A stretch of DNA of 64,000 bases from positions 35,360,449-35,424,448 of the forward strand of contig OY292276.1 of assembly GCA_958496175.1 (NCBI GenBank), read 5' to 3'. Each line of letters opens with the position of its first letter. The first letter of the stretch is position 1. The notes beneath the pieces were generated by a model. The model searched no databases and was not told where the DNA came from. It saw nothing but the letters and a program-made list of their open reading frames with translations. Of this stretch, positions 1 through 12,974 are shown one piece after another. Both the position numbers and the translations under genes were made by a program. The stretch is from Sisyra terminalis (Eukaryota > Arthropoda > Insecta > Neuroptera > Sisyridae).

Positions 1-2484
1 AGGGGAATTGTGGAGTACATTTTCGAATAGTTGAAGGTTTTGTGTAGAATTTGAGTAGGAATAGTTGTTTTTATTGCGTCAATCCTTATTACTTTGAACC
101 AGCACAATGAGAAATTAAAATTATGAAAACGAGGTAATTTTTGAGTAATTTCATTGGAATTTTCTTTTTTTTTTTGTCAACAAAGAGGGTTATTTTTAGT
201 AACCTTTTTGCATTATTGTTTTTTGCTTTCTAAATATAGGACTAAGAAAATCCTGTGCGCCATCATCAATTAACTTATCCCACCTCAGATTTAGTTCGCA
301 ACTATACATAACTTTTCCCTATTACATATCCCGTAGACGTTTCAGTTTCTCAAATTTCAAAACCTGCCAACCATTCCAACTGGGATAATGTGTGAAAATT
401 TTCAAGCTTTACAGTAATAAGTTCAAGTATGTTAATAGGAAAGTTTGTCACAGAAATGGAGATAAATTTATCTATAAATCTTTTTTGCAGCTTAAAACTT
501 GTATTGTGTTGTATTCATGAATTGTTTGTACCGTGTTTCAGGAAATTGTGTATGTTCCAGATTTTCTTTTGTGCTTGTAAATTATTGTGGCTTTCGGCTG
601 TTGGTTATGCCGATGAAATGACCTTTGCGTAGAAAAATACTTGGGTAGATGATTTTGTCGCAATTGCGAATATTTAAAGCTTTGTCGAGGATGGGGGTGG
701 AGTTGAATGACATATAGATGAAACAAGTGTCAGTGTTTGTTCCCATTTTGTTCCAACTTGTCTAAAATTTAGTATTGTGATGGCCCCGGTCGCCATGGCG
801 ACTGCTTTACATATTTTATGCTTGAACTGGGACACGTAGGTCAAAAGCTCGGAGAAGTTCAATCCGAGTCGTTTCCAGTGTATGAACGACGAGAAAAATC
901 GACTCCCAACCCCCAAAGACCTAATGAAGACTGCAGAGAAATAATCCCGAACGAATAAAATACAACAATACCGCCCATTGCACACAATTTCCAACCACAC
1001 TATACCACACTATCGCCCACCATTAGAGAACGTACAATTTACAATTGCCACGAATCCGATAAAAATCTATTTGCTTTTTGATTCGCATTCTTGATTTTCC
1101 AGCCTTTTAGACCTGTGAAAACTTTTACGGGAATCATAGTTATTGTTTCACTGTTCGTTTCTTTTTTTTTTCGTCTAGTTTGCTTTAAATTGATTCGAAA
1201 CGTGCTTGGAATAGAAAAATTTGTATTTGAATAAGCCGATAATGTGATTCATGAACCTTGTATATTATATTATAGTACTAGAGGCAAGCCTGTAGAACTT
1301 CCAGTTTGCATTTCATAATGTATGCAACCATGTCATACATATATGCGACATGATAGAAAATTATTTGCATTTTTTAGTGCCATTGATTAAGATAATATAA
1401 TATACTGCGATCAATATCCCATTTGATTGGTTAAATATATCTGATATATATAATTTCTAATTAGTTCAATCCAATAAAGTTATGTGGGAATTTGATTATT
1501 CCAAGGAACAGAAAGTAGCCTTAAGAAATTTGATGTAAAATGAGTTTCAACCAAATAAGTTCAACATTTAGTCATATAATAAAAAAAGTTTTAACATACA
1601 CTTATACTACTACTCCTCGGTTATTTTAGTCATAACTATGGCTATTAAATAAAGAAATATTAAACTAATTTAACTACAAAAGATGCTTTAAATAGCACAT
1701 GCTTTATAGCTGAATGTAAGCCATAAAAGAAAATTTTCCTAATTTGAACTTTTGTAGAATAAAAACGAAAACTAAAATTAAACGAGTGAAACATGAAACG
1801 TTTTCCATATATTAACTCAGTTTATTTATCAAAAATTTCCATTGAAAGTAAATATTTAGGGCTTCACACTCTTTGGCATCTTTTTAAACTTGCGTTTCAG
1901 GGGTTTCATATGAATGTGTCGAAAATCGAACATATTGTGATAACCGTCAAAAACAAAATTTCCAATTTTCTCGAGTAAATGAGACGGAGTGGATGGAATT
2001 GTGACAGTGGGTTTGTTTGGTAAGGGTTGATGGAAACCCGTCTCGAAGTTGGTGAGCTTTTAATCAAACGCCATGTGTGTGGTAAATTTAGCTTTGGTGA
2101 ATTTTTGAATTATTAATTGTTGTCAACAATGGCACAAGTCTGAACAAGTAGGTCAATGTGTGAGCTGAAAAGGTAGAGCTTTGCTCCATTTTCAGTTTGA
2201 GTCGAATCGATTGTGTCAAATATTCATAGGTCTATGAATTTTCAAATCTTGTTGCCCTTTTCCAAGATTTATAACTGGTTTAAGAATTAACTTTTCAAAA
2301 ACGCATTAATCCAGTGAAAGCTTCCACGTTAAATTTATTATTAAGTGTTAATTTTTCAAAAGAAATTATTTTAGGAAAAGGCATTATGTACTTTCGTTCG
2401 AAAAGGGTTACGTACTGCTGCAACCATTATTGAGCATTTGTCGAAATGATTTCAATTAATCAAATTGAACTACTTCTAATATAT
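1..2484. other. Non-coding AT-rich stretch, nothing recognised
   Basis: I see no exon, RNA gene or transposon terminus here. Short open frames (for example 429-632 and 674-1000 on the minus strand) have low-complexity composition and match no family I know. Confidence 0.5.
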
Positions 2485-2963
2485 TGTAACAGAAAGGGAG
2501 AAAGTCTGTCTCTCTTTTTGTGCCATGCCTGCATGCGATTGGCTGAGTGACTTCTATCTCTCTTCCACCAATGCAAATGTACATATAGATTGTTCTGGAA
2601 ACATCTAGTAGGTGGTGGAACGCTGGCGAATATTGTAGTATATTCTAGAATGTTGGGTTGCGGGTATATAAGGCGCTCAGCCAAGTCAGTGCACAGTTCT
2701 GTATCAGAGTTCTGTATAGAAATTCAGTTGTGAATTTCTGTGACAACAAAGCGATTACCAAGCGATTATTAGTGTGATTTGAGTTAAAAGTGATTATTCT
2801 CATTTGAGTGATTGTTTTGACAAGTGTAACTGTGAAATAAAAAGTGTATACAAGTGTAATAAAAAAAATGATTGTTAAGTGTGAAAGTGATTATTTATTT
2901 CCAAAAGAAATTAAAAGAACGAATAAACGCCATCTCAATACAGTTTTGAGACGTCACGTTACA
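2485..2963 (+). mobile_element. Solo LTR of an LTR retrotransposon (about 479 bp)
   Basis: The unit starts TGTAACAG and ends CGTTACA, so it has the TG...CA ends of an LTR within a short inverted repeat (TGTAAC/GTTACA). It is flanked by a 4-bp direct repeat ATAT (2481-2484 and 2964-2967), the target-site length usual for Ty3/gypsy-type integrases. Inside, in order, are heat-shock-element-like motifs, a TATATAAG box at 2665-2672, initiator-like TCAGTG at 2686-2691, and AATAAA signals near 2836 and 2922. No gag or pol sequence adjoins it, so it is most simply a solo LTR left by recombination. Superfamily is inferred from the ends and target size only. The LTR at 38323-38677 shares its terminal motifs. 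Confidence 0.75.
2593..2695 (+). promoter_or_regulatory. LTR promoter: HSE-like motifs, TATA box, initiator
   Basis: TTCTGGAA (2593-2600) and TTCTAGAA (2643-2650) are inverted TTCnnGAA dyads, the core of heat-shock elements. TATATAAG follows at 2665, with TCAGTG and ACAGTT initiator-like motifs 20-30 bp further on. The order matches arthropod heat-shock promoters. Function is inferred; only the motifs and their order are visible. Confidence 0.55.
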
Positions 2964-5900
2964 ATATTTAATTTTGTAGGCACAACGCGAATATTTTTAG
3001 TGTAACGCCAAAAGGTTTGTACCTCGGACTTCGGTAACAAAGGATAATGGAAACCTTTTAGAATATACTTTTATCACTAAATACAAAAATATTCACATTA
3101 TGGACCTATCTTTTCCGCTTTGAATTTTTAAATTATCAAAATAAGTAATTTTTATTTTCATTAAGTTGTTATTCATTTTCTATGAAAAAATCGAGATTTC
3201 TTCTCCTTAAAGTCATATTACTCAAAAGAAAATAAAAAGAAACCTTTTCTCGAGGTCTCAAGAGGCCTAAGACATAGGTCAGGAGATACAGAAAGCAAAG
3301 AATGGTTAAGGTTATAGGGGGAACAAAATATTTAGTATCGTTTCCTGATGTAACTGTCACTATGTCAATCGCAACTGGAAAAATTGGAAATAACGTGTAA
3401 AAGAGAATTGAAACGCAGCTTTTTAGGAAGGTCAAAAAAAGGAAAAGGTTAAAGAAGTCTAGTTTTTAAGAAAAGAAAAAAATATCTTTTTAGACTTCGA
3501 CTAGCAAATTAAAATTCGATGATGATATCATTTCAATTGATCCAAAACATCTTTACCGTCAGAGAATGAAAGTTATTCTGAAAAAGAGTTGGTTTTTTAA
3601 AGTGTAAAATATGGTAAAATCAAGGCTCTGCATTTTACAGATGAGTACAGTAAAATATAATTATATATACTCTTATTTTAAACAACTGTAATGCTTTTTG
3701 AATAAAAAATTGTAAAGAAGTCACGAATAGTAATTTTCCTGAATACCGAAAAACGTATATTCGGTGAGCCTCTTAGCCGAAGCGCCGAATATTTGCCTAC
3801 ACTTAGTAACTTTCACATAGATTTAATGCTTTCATTAGGTATGATGTCAAAAATGTGATTTACAGATATTTTGCTTGGTAATTATTTGATTTTTTTTAAA
3901 TTAAGAATTACAAATTAGCGAACTAGATGGCAAAAGTTTGATGATATTGAAAGTGTTTATTTCATTGATTCAAAATTAAAACTTGTTAAAAATTTCAATT
4001 ATTTTACTTTACAGCTTATTTAATTTAAAAAAAAGAAACCCTCCTTAATTTATCGTACATATGATATATCCCAGTCAACTTCTTTAAAGATGTTGTCATT
4101 TCTGATCGTTTCGCTTGAAATTTTAAAAGCTTTTATGTCTAATTTAATATTAAAACAGATATAAATAAATAATTAACAAAGAAAGCACAAAGCGAAAATT
4201 GAAAAGTTTTCCTTGTCTCTCATAAAACCATTAGGAAAAAATAAAATAAAAATCTTGAGCTGAAAATATATACAATGGGACAGGAATAATGATGAAAATT
4301 AAGATTTATAGCTTTCAATTCTATTGCAGGACAAAAAGACTTAAATGTACGGGGATTTGCAACGAATGAACGAGAAAAATGTAAGTTAAGATAAATCCTT
4401 GGAAAAACTGGACACGAAAATGAAGAAACATAATACCAAAGTGAAAAGTGGCACAACTTTTAAATGTAATTTGTGGGTTGTTAAAAGTTGATTTCTTTTT
4501 ATTGTTAACTTGGATTTGTCTCTTACAATTTCCAAATGTGAAATATTTAATATGGAAAAATTATTTTGATATAAATTCAAAGCTTTTGAATGTGGAAATA
4601 ATACGGATGAAAGTAATTTAAAAGTTATTGAAATTGAAGAGGCATTAAATTCAATATTGTATCGTATAACATAGGAGTTATAAAACTAGTTGAAATAAAA
4701 ATTTTAAATTCAAAACTTCATTTGATATTATGTTACAATTTCATTAAAAATTGTTGCGATATTTGTTCGGTTTCGAATGCGACTTTCGAGGACTTGGCTG
4801 GGATATTATTTATTATGAAAAAAAAGTATGAACTTTTGAACTTGAATGGGTCAAGAACTTGAGAATGATGACATTGCAATTGAAAAAGGAATGAATGTTT
4901 TATGAGAAGTTTCAAAGGTAAGAAAAGCAATTACGGATTTCGAACTTTTCAACTTGGAAATTTTTCGAACTGATTTACCTTTGTTGGTTTTGTCGCATCG
5001 TGTGAAATTTTTTTTCAGCTTTTCAAACTTCTTAGACAATCGTTTGGTAAAACACTTACATAAGTGAATCTTCCCCCGGGAATATAAGTTTTTAAACCTA
5101 TTGAAGCAAATAGATGTGATTGCCTTTGAGACCTCAATACTGCTATTAAAAACTTATGAATTTTTCTCCATTTCCTAAATAAATGTACGAGATTTTTATT
5201 TCAAGACTTTAGTGCATAGAAGCTTAAAACTCGATTTTCTATGGGAGATTTAAAAATTTAATTTTCTTCGGCTTTGTTCTTTGAAGATTATCATTACTCA
5301 GAATTATCTGTATTTTCTATGTCTCACATGGTGACGGTATTGTGAACAATGGAATAGCTTCTCTCTTTGCTATTTTTCAAAGGATTTTCAACAATTGAAA
5401 ATTACGAGAATATTGAGTTAATCCTTTCGAAAATAAGACACAAATTGTAGAAACTGATTGTCAAAGCTTTGTGCTAAATTAATTTACTAATATGGACTAA
5501 AAAATTACTATTTAAAGGGGAAACATAAAGTAAAATAAAACATTATTAAAGCTAACGTAATTTTAATAGAAATCAAACATTAAGTATTTGAATTTTCGAG
5601 GTAAACTCTTGAAAATTTAAAATAAAAGGGAACACGGAAACTCGTTTGAATAAATTTCAGCGCCATATCGAAACAAATCTGGAGAAAAAATTGAGTGAAT
5701 ATTTTTCCAGTCCAATAATTTTCGAGCAACTAAACGAACGCTAGTTTAATCTCTTCGAACTCATTAACAAAGTCGTTAACGTCTTTACGCCGGAAACTTA
5801 GTTTTGAAATCGACGCTTGACTTTAACGCTGCCTCTATAGTCTCGTTATTAATTATTTCGGATTATATTACACAATGAATTTTGTATACCAATTTTATTC

Positions 5901-7256
5901 AACATTTCCGTCGGTCGCAACATTACAGGACGAAAATAATTAGTTCTTCGAGGCGATGACATTAACCAAACAAGATAAACCAGCAACACACTTATGTTTT
6001 ACTAACTAGATTTTCCAAGATGCCATCATGCCAACAAAAAGCTCTCCACTAAAACTAAATTAGTTTCAAAAGTATATTTCTATCACCGAAAAATCAATTG
6101 GCAATAAAAATTGTGACAATATAAATGATAAAGGTTAAACAATTTCACCCCAAACAAGATTTAATTAACAACCGAAATCAATAAGTAGTTAATGGCATTT
6201 AATCACTCAATTTGTCATGATTGCGCACGGAAATAATTTCCTGGATTACCAAAATCAATCATTTCCGAAATTTACAGATATTCAATAATCTCAGAAATTG
6301 AATTTCATGGTTTTGATTGAAATATGCCATTTTCAAGTCAAATATGGAACACGTAAATGAAAAATTTATGAACATTAATTGACAAATACAGTGATAAAAA
6401 GGACAAGAGAAAAGGGTCTCGGATTAAATTGAATTTGTAAAATGAGAATATTGTAAATAATTTTATTGAAGGCAAATTCATTACAATTTTCGAAAACTCG
6501 ATATTTCATAAAAAAAATCATTTAATCATACTTGTGCTACTTGAAAGTTTATATTTCGAGCAGTAACTTCAAAGGCTTATTACTCGAAATAATAGACGAA
6601 TTATTTATTGCGAGTAATTAGATCTCTATATTTATTATTCTTTCGATAAGCATATTTATTTGAAGACACAATTAAAATTTAATCATTTCACATTACCAGC
6701 ATTAGGAATTTAAGTAATAATGAAGTTATATAAAACAGTATATCATTAATTAAAATGATTCATAAACTTTAATGAATGATATTGAAGTATGTGTATTATT
6801 TTTCCGTTATGAACAAAAATTCAAAATATAAAGAAGTGCTTCTTAAACTGCCTTGAGCCAACTTCCAGGGTCTTGAAGTTTCCAATAGGAAGCCGGGAAA
6901 TATATTTATAATAATAACACAGGCCAGCAAAGAAATACTTCTTAAAAAATTGTTTTGATTGTAATATTTTTATTAATTTTGTAGTGTTATTAATATTGAA
7001 ATAAGTTATTTCAATACATTTTTTGTGCTTATTTTAAATTTGAAATCCATTTCTATCCATCATGTAAGGTTTTCTCACTGGCAATATATAAGGAGTTAGT
7101 AGGAAATAACGCAATTTTTTAAAAAAAATTGTTCCTTAATTTAGAGATTCCTAGAATAAATATATTAAGTAACACGCCTTTGTCACATTAAAATTAATTA
7201 ATCATAGATATTATATTATACATGGTTATCAATAAGGACTATATCTATAATTTTTT
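2964..7256. other. Non-coding AT-rich stretch
   Basis: No gene is seen. The only departure from bland AT-rich sequence is at 3745-3805, where CGAATATT-type dyads (around ATATTCGG and CCGAATAT) and GCCTACAC resemble a decayed MITE end. No matching partner end was convincing. Confidence 0.5.
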
Positions 7257-7497
7257 TCGGACGAAACTGGGGACCCGAAGCGAACCATTTTTTTTTGTAT
7301 CGAAAATGGTAATACCAAACCTTTCACTACTAGCGCAGAGTCGTTCTATCTTTATCTTTTAAAATTCGTATCGGTTTATTTTCCCTACCGACGGAAGATA
7401 AAACGACAACGGCGTTAGTAGTGAGAGGTCCGGTATTACCATTTTCGATATATAAAAAGTGATTCGCTTCGAGCCCCCGGTTTCATGCGGAGAAAGT
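7257..7497. mobile_element. Fold-back MITE (about 240 bp)
   Basis: The two halves are long imperfect reverse complements. The left arm (about 7257-7345) contains CGAAACTGGGG, CCGAAGCGAACCA and ATCGAAAATGGTAATACC. The right arm (about 7410-7497) contains the same words in reverse complement (GGTATTACCATTTTCGAT, TGATTCGCTTCG, CCCCCGGTTTCAT). About 65 bp separate the arms, so the whole unit could fold into one hairpin. There is no coding capacity. I could not fix the target duplication or the superfamily. The termini vary at several positions, so this is an old copy. Confidence 0.75.
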
Positions 7498-8714
7498 CTC
7501 TCTCACTGCATCCGCATTCATTCCATGCATATTACAACTAGCGTTAAATTTGGACTACTAAGCTCAACAGACATTTCAGTGTATATTTATACACTCACTC
7601 TTCTCCACCAAAATTGCATTTCATTGTATTCAAAGCAGCTGCTCTATCCGTAATACTTTCCATTAAGATGGAGCCTAACGTGTTCTACACTAGTCTAACA
7701 ATATCTTTTAAAATTAACTTAGCACTTCTATTTTTTTATTTTTTTTTTTTATCAAAATTTATTATTTTTCTTCAAAAATTTACAGATACGATATTAAAAA
7801 TATTGCTTCTTACGGATCAACTTCCTAAAATTTATTGTTAATGTTAGCAATTATCTTTTTTTTTCCTATTAACAATTTAAAATGAAATTACCAACTCTGA
7901 GAAAAGTGACAAAGATATGTTGTAAAGCTTAAAAAGCACGAGTATTTCATTGAAAATATCAATCAAAATGAAATTGTCAGGAAGATTGAAAAAAGAATGT
8001 CATTTTCTTTTTTCGACATTCTTCTCGGTTTTTCGCTGATCTTTTTTATTAGATTTTAATTAAATACTCAAAGTATATTTTAAATGTTACATTGATGACA
8101 AAGAAAATAATGTTTTGTATTTTGCTTCGAATGTATAAAATCAGCAAGCTGATAGAAAATTTTGTTGAAGTACTACAACTGCGATAAAGGGAGATGCGAT
8201 AATGGCGTGAATGTAAAGGACTTTCGAGCGGGAGACAATCTAAAAATAACGTCACGTAATATGGCTTTATGTAGGATGTAAGCAATATATGTTTATTGTA
8301 ATAAGAAAGTAAAAAATATTGAAACAAATGTATTACGAGAGACGAGTTTAAACTTCTACGGTGAGACGCTTTATTTCAAATAACAGATTTTATTTTTCCA
8401 CTCTTACATTGTCTGATCAAAGGAAAACGTCAATAATTGGATTTTAATCAGATACTAGGGGATTGGCTCGTGAATTCATGGGATGTAAAATACTGTAGAG
8501 AAAAATCATAAAATAAGGCGTACAGGAATTTAAATTAATGAAACGTAATGAAAAAAGGTATATTTGAGAAGAAATAAATGTTTTAAATATTGTAGCGTAC
8601 CTACAGCTATATAGGTAGCCAATACTTATAGCTTAAACAGGAAATGTTAAGCCTATACAACTATTTTTTTATATGAGTAAATTACACTAATTTTTCTATT
8701 ATAATATCCTTCAC
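7498..8714. other. Non-coding AT-rich stretch, nothing recognised
   Basis: Low-complexity AT-rich DNA with poly-T tracts (for example 7736-7750 and 7857-7864). The open frames at 7614-7841 and 8049-8327 are unlike any protein I recognise. Confidence 0.45.
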
Positions 8715-9085
8715 TTGTCGTCATTCACCTACTTAGAATTATAAAATCAAGACTAATATATAAGACTTTAAATATAATTTAAATATTTCTTTAAGATTTA
8801 ATGGATATATTTTGCTTAAAACTCACATTTTAAACTTTATTTTTAAATTCTATAAAAATAATTGAATAATATTTACATATATTCTTGTTTTTATACTTAT
8901 TACAGCTCAAAATCTACGTAGCTTTGTAGTTGATTTTGATGCAGAATATAAAGAAATACTGAAATAAAGTATCTTAATACAAAGAAGTACTAATTTAAAG
9001 TACTTGTTTATACACGACATTTCAGGTTTTCCTTTCAGATGCTAACAGCACCAGGTCGCTAGAAAATCCTATGTTTGAGTTGTGT
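8715..9085 (-). pseudogene. Helitron helicase C-terminal tail and 3' region, decayed
   Basis: Read on the minus strand from about 9085, a frame gives FSSDLVLLASERKT, a stop, then NVVYKQVL. This matches the last part of Helitron PIF1-type helicases (typically SRV..PS.L.....GKT.NVVY.E.L). The following 3' sequence is shared with the better preserved Helitron relic at 27704-28150 (both have AAGTATCTTAATA, AAAGAAGTA and TTTACATATAT in the same order on the plus strand). The region runs out near 8715 at a stretch resembling that copy's 3' terminus. In-frame stops make it non-functional. Confidence 0.6.
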
Positions 9086-12000
9086 GTGGCGCCATCTGGC
9101 GATATACAATATGTAAGAAATGTAAGTAGTTGGTATTGTCTGAGAAATCCAAAACAGCACATGTGTTAATCAAATAAAGAATCAAAATAAATCACAACAC
9201 ATTTACTAATCAGCAAATCCATCCCAAACAACGGCGGATCCAGGATTTTATCGGTCGGTCGGCAAAAAAATCAAAAATAACTATTACCACAAACAGTTTA
9301 TTTCTACAAGCACAAGTATGCATGTAAGGTTTATTTTGTTTATGAAGAGAAACTTCCGTAACCTTTATTTCTAAAATAAATGAATTAAAATTTAATACCT
9401 TTCTCTACGAAATATAGTGTCAAGCGTAATATGTGTTTTGATGAAATTACAAAAAGAGCTTTTACTATGCATAAATATCGTTTAATTATTCATTGTTGCT
9501 AGCTTAAAATAAGAAATAATAACAAATGAAATTCAACATCGAAGATGGTGAATTAACTGTTAACAACGGATAAAAGAACGTTGAATAATAATTTTGTTTA
9601 AATTTGTTTTTGCAATGAAATACAAATACAATAGTAAAATTTTAACATTAATAATGCTGATTTACGTAAATGAAAGTATTAACCTAAACTAAATTAACAA
9701 AAAATTGAAAATAAAATTGATTCTAAGTTCAGTGTTGAACCCTATTCATAATCTATATCCAGTATTCAAATATTAGCCTTTATAATAAAGAAGATAAAAA
9801 AATGTACAATTATAAGGCTTACAAAATCTTTTAATGAATAATAATAATTTAATTTTAATATTGTCCAAATTTAAGTTGTCTGTTTCATACAAAAATTACC
9901 CCAAAAATTTTCAAACAGAGATTTTGAAAACAAATAATTATTTGGCTGAAATAATGTTGATTTCGTTTTATGTTCAAAGATTCCTCCATTTTTCGGTTTC
10001 TTAACCTTAACGTTACGTTTTGACCTTCAATAACATTAGACACATTTGAAATATGAACGAAGAAAATTGTAGCAAAGACATTAAAAAAGGATTTTTCGCT
10101 TTCTGTATTTTTATGAGAGTAAAGGTTCGGCTCGTCCTTTGTCATGTCACTATACTCTGACATTTTTTTTTATTGTATCACAAATTTTATTATTTATTTT
10201 CTCATAAATATACAGCTACTATTTCAATTTTATCAATATTACCAGTCTAAAATGTTTGCGAAACAATCGCATTTGCGTCTATTTTAAAAACGAAATACGA
10301 TAAAGAATTATCTAATTTATCTACAAGTTATTGATTTGATATTAGGTTCTTGTTTTTGTGATGAAAAAATGAAGACATTTTTCTCATCTAATTGAACGTT
10401 GAATTGGTAGGCGGATATTGTAAATCAGAGGGTTTATTTGTATGAGGGATGTAGGTGTAATAAGAAAATATATTGAAGCCGTTTTAAGATTTAGAAAAGT
10501 GAATGGGCGACTAGGAAAATTTATATGAAAATGACAAATAAGCATTAGAAAAATAAAAAGAAAGCGGACGATGACGATAAAGGAAGTGAAGCGCCTACGT
10601 TTTCCATTTGTATTCAATAAAGCTTTCTACAAATGTCGCGCACAACACAACAATATTACCATTCATATACATTTTCCATACATATGTATGTGTTATATTT
10701 GCATTTGACATTTATTGTTTTCAACCCTTCATCATTCACACGAGGTTAGGGATGTTGTAGAAAATATAACGTTAAGTGTAGTTTCAAGCTTGAAAAACTC
10801 AAACTGCAAATACAATTGTCGTTTTGTGTTTGTTCACTTCAAACACAATTTTACTGATGAATATTGTTGGTAAAGTAACAAGTTTTTTTTAAGTAATCAC
10901 TTAATGTTGTTCCATGCATTAACATTTTGCAATTATTCTCACATTTTGTTGTTTTCGTGTTAACTGGTGTATGAACGATGTATATTTATGTAGGTACCCA
11001 TGAAGAATGCGATTTTCTTTTTTCAAAAAAATATAAAATTGTTACCAAAGTTAAATCGTATTTGACAATATTGATCTTATTTCACAAAAAGATCCTGTAA
11101 ATAAATGTAAATATTTTTTTTAAATCTTCTAGAAAGTATATAAGAATGAATGAAAAGATTTGCTTTCAAATGATGGCAAACCGTTGCTTTTTTAGAAAGC
11201 GTTTTTCTTTTATTTTATTTTTATTTTCGAAATGTATATATAGAAGTACATTCTTAATAAATATTCACCAATAAGTTTTACCAAGGTAATACGCATATAA
11301 AAGTATAAAGAAGGCATTCCGTGTATAAGGTGCGCCGGAATATTTGATTTTTTTTTCTCAAATTTTTTTCTTCAACGTCGGTAAGCATTACTTTTCTTGC
11401 AAATGACAGAACTGATCAATCTCCAATTCTTAAGTACAAGAACTATAATTGAAAGTTTTTCCGAATCGATAAATATTTTCCAAATAATAACCACTTTTGG
11501 AGTAAGCTTTTAACCAATGATTTTGTTAAAATTTAAACTTGAATTATTCATGCATTATATAATAGCTCGCAATAACAGCATTAAAGATGTTTTTTTTCGA
11601 ATTTTTCAATAAATCATATAAAAAAATTCTCTATTCACAATAACCAATCAAAATGCTATTCTTGTTTCAAATTACGTGGTTTATTAAGAGTAAATAGACT
11701 ATAGATGGTGAATTGATTTCCTCTGTGTTTTTAAATTTAAAAAGTGAGATTTAAGACATTTATAAAAATGGATTTGTACACGATCCAACAATGCGTTTTC
11801 AAATTAGTGTTTATGGTAATTGGTGGATTACATGGAAATTCAGATCTATAAGAATAATCCACAGTTGATTTTTTAAGTTAAGAATGACATTATTTGTCTC
11901 ATTGGCAAGCTAGACGATATTGCTACCTATTATATTCGACTATTGTAAGTACTGTAGAAATAAGTTAATGTTTTACAGACGTAGCCACAGGTATTAACCA

Positions 12001-12550
12001 GGGTAAAATTTATGTTAATTTAGTTTAACATTTAAAAAAGAAAATAATAGTCTTGAAATAAAGCGCACGGTACTACCTTGAAATTTTGATCATAAAATTT
12101 CAAAGGATAGTAAACACCAAAATTTATAAGTTTTTTACTCAAAACTTTTGCTTTTAAAGTTCTTCAAACTTTGTCACTTTTTGCATTTAAAAATCCCAAA
12201 GAGTAAGAAGAGATAAAAGAGAACTTTACTTATATTTGGTGTGGGGAAAAACAAATCCACTTTGAAAGTTAGAAAAAAAAGTTTTCGTTGCAAACGTAAT
12301 TTATTTTATGTATACCTCAAAAATTATAACCAGAAAGGTATTCTTTTTTCTCAGAAGAATTATGGGAAAACGAAAAAAAATAATGAAAATTTTCCAAAAT
12401 GACATTTGAGAAAACTGTTGCATTGTTTTCACTTTTCTTCTTAGCAAAACAAGAAAATTTCAATTGAAAGTAAAAAAAATAATTAAAAACAATTTTGGTT
12501 TAGTTGAGATAAAAACTTAAATATAAATTTATTTTACTCTCAAAGATAAT
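9086..12550. other. Non-coding AT-rich stretch
   Basis: No gene is recognised. A short GC-richer patch at 9232-9272 (GGCGGATCCAGG followed by repeated GGTCGGTCGG) may be a transposon scrap, but only one end is visible. The rest is AT-rich with homopolymer runs. Confidence 0.45.
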
Positions 12551-12727
12551 TTCGTTTTTTTAATTGTTATGTACCGTCGTATTATAACTGCTATGGTCTT
12601 TAATGACTCTAAGGTTAATACAAATCCATAATTGAGAAATATCGAAAATTTGCTCGATTCGAGAATCGAACCCAACACCTACCAATTTTGGAGCGGTTAC
12701 CTAGATCACTCGGCCACCAGTAGGCTA
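12551..12727 (-). mobile_element. tRNA-derived SINE, copy A (fullest copy)
   Basis: On the minus strand the copy starts CCTACTGGTGGCCGAGTGAT, containing an A-box-like TGGCCGAGTG. A B-box-like GGGTTCGATTCTC follows about 45 bp later, as in the head of a class II (Leu/Ser-type) tRNA. Then comes a unique body with the words GAGCAAATTTTCGATATTTC, TTAGAGTCATTAAAGACC and ATACGACGGTACATAAC, ending in A-rich sequence. The same body occurs at 34998, 38934, 42627 and 57601, and the same head at 62166. This repetition is what separates it from an isolated tRNA pseudogene. I do not recognise the family by name. Confidence 0.8.
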
Positions 12728-12974
12728 TAGTTACAAATATTTCGGTGATTAAGATTTCAGAAGTTAGTCTCTAATATCGGAAAATGCAGTGAAGAAATCA
12801 AGCGGGTAAAGCAATAGCAGAACAGCGATGGCGAAACTAACAAGAAAATAGTAAAACACATCCATTCGAAAAAAATACTACAGTGAAACCAGGGAACGCG
12901 TTGACTTTTACAATCGCTACACACATCTGTGACGTTGGTTCCGAAAAAAACCAACAAGTAAAAGATTGAAACCT

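Noticed and set aside
2593..2700. Host heat-shock gene promoter
   Set aside because: The motifs lie within a unit with LTR ends and a target duplication, and no heat-shock coding sequence follows.
2970..3801. Possible transposon between GTAGGCACAACGCG (2978) and TTTGCCTACAC (3790-3800)
   Set aside because: The inverted match is only about 7 bp plus scattered CGAATATT words, with no target duplication.
12660..12727. Possible tRNA gene on the minus strand
   Set aside because: Same SINE head as at 62166, mutated in the A-box region and followed by the SINE body.
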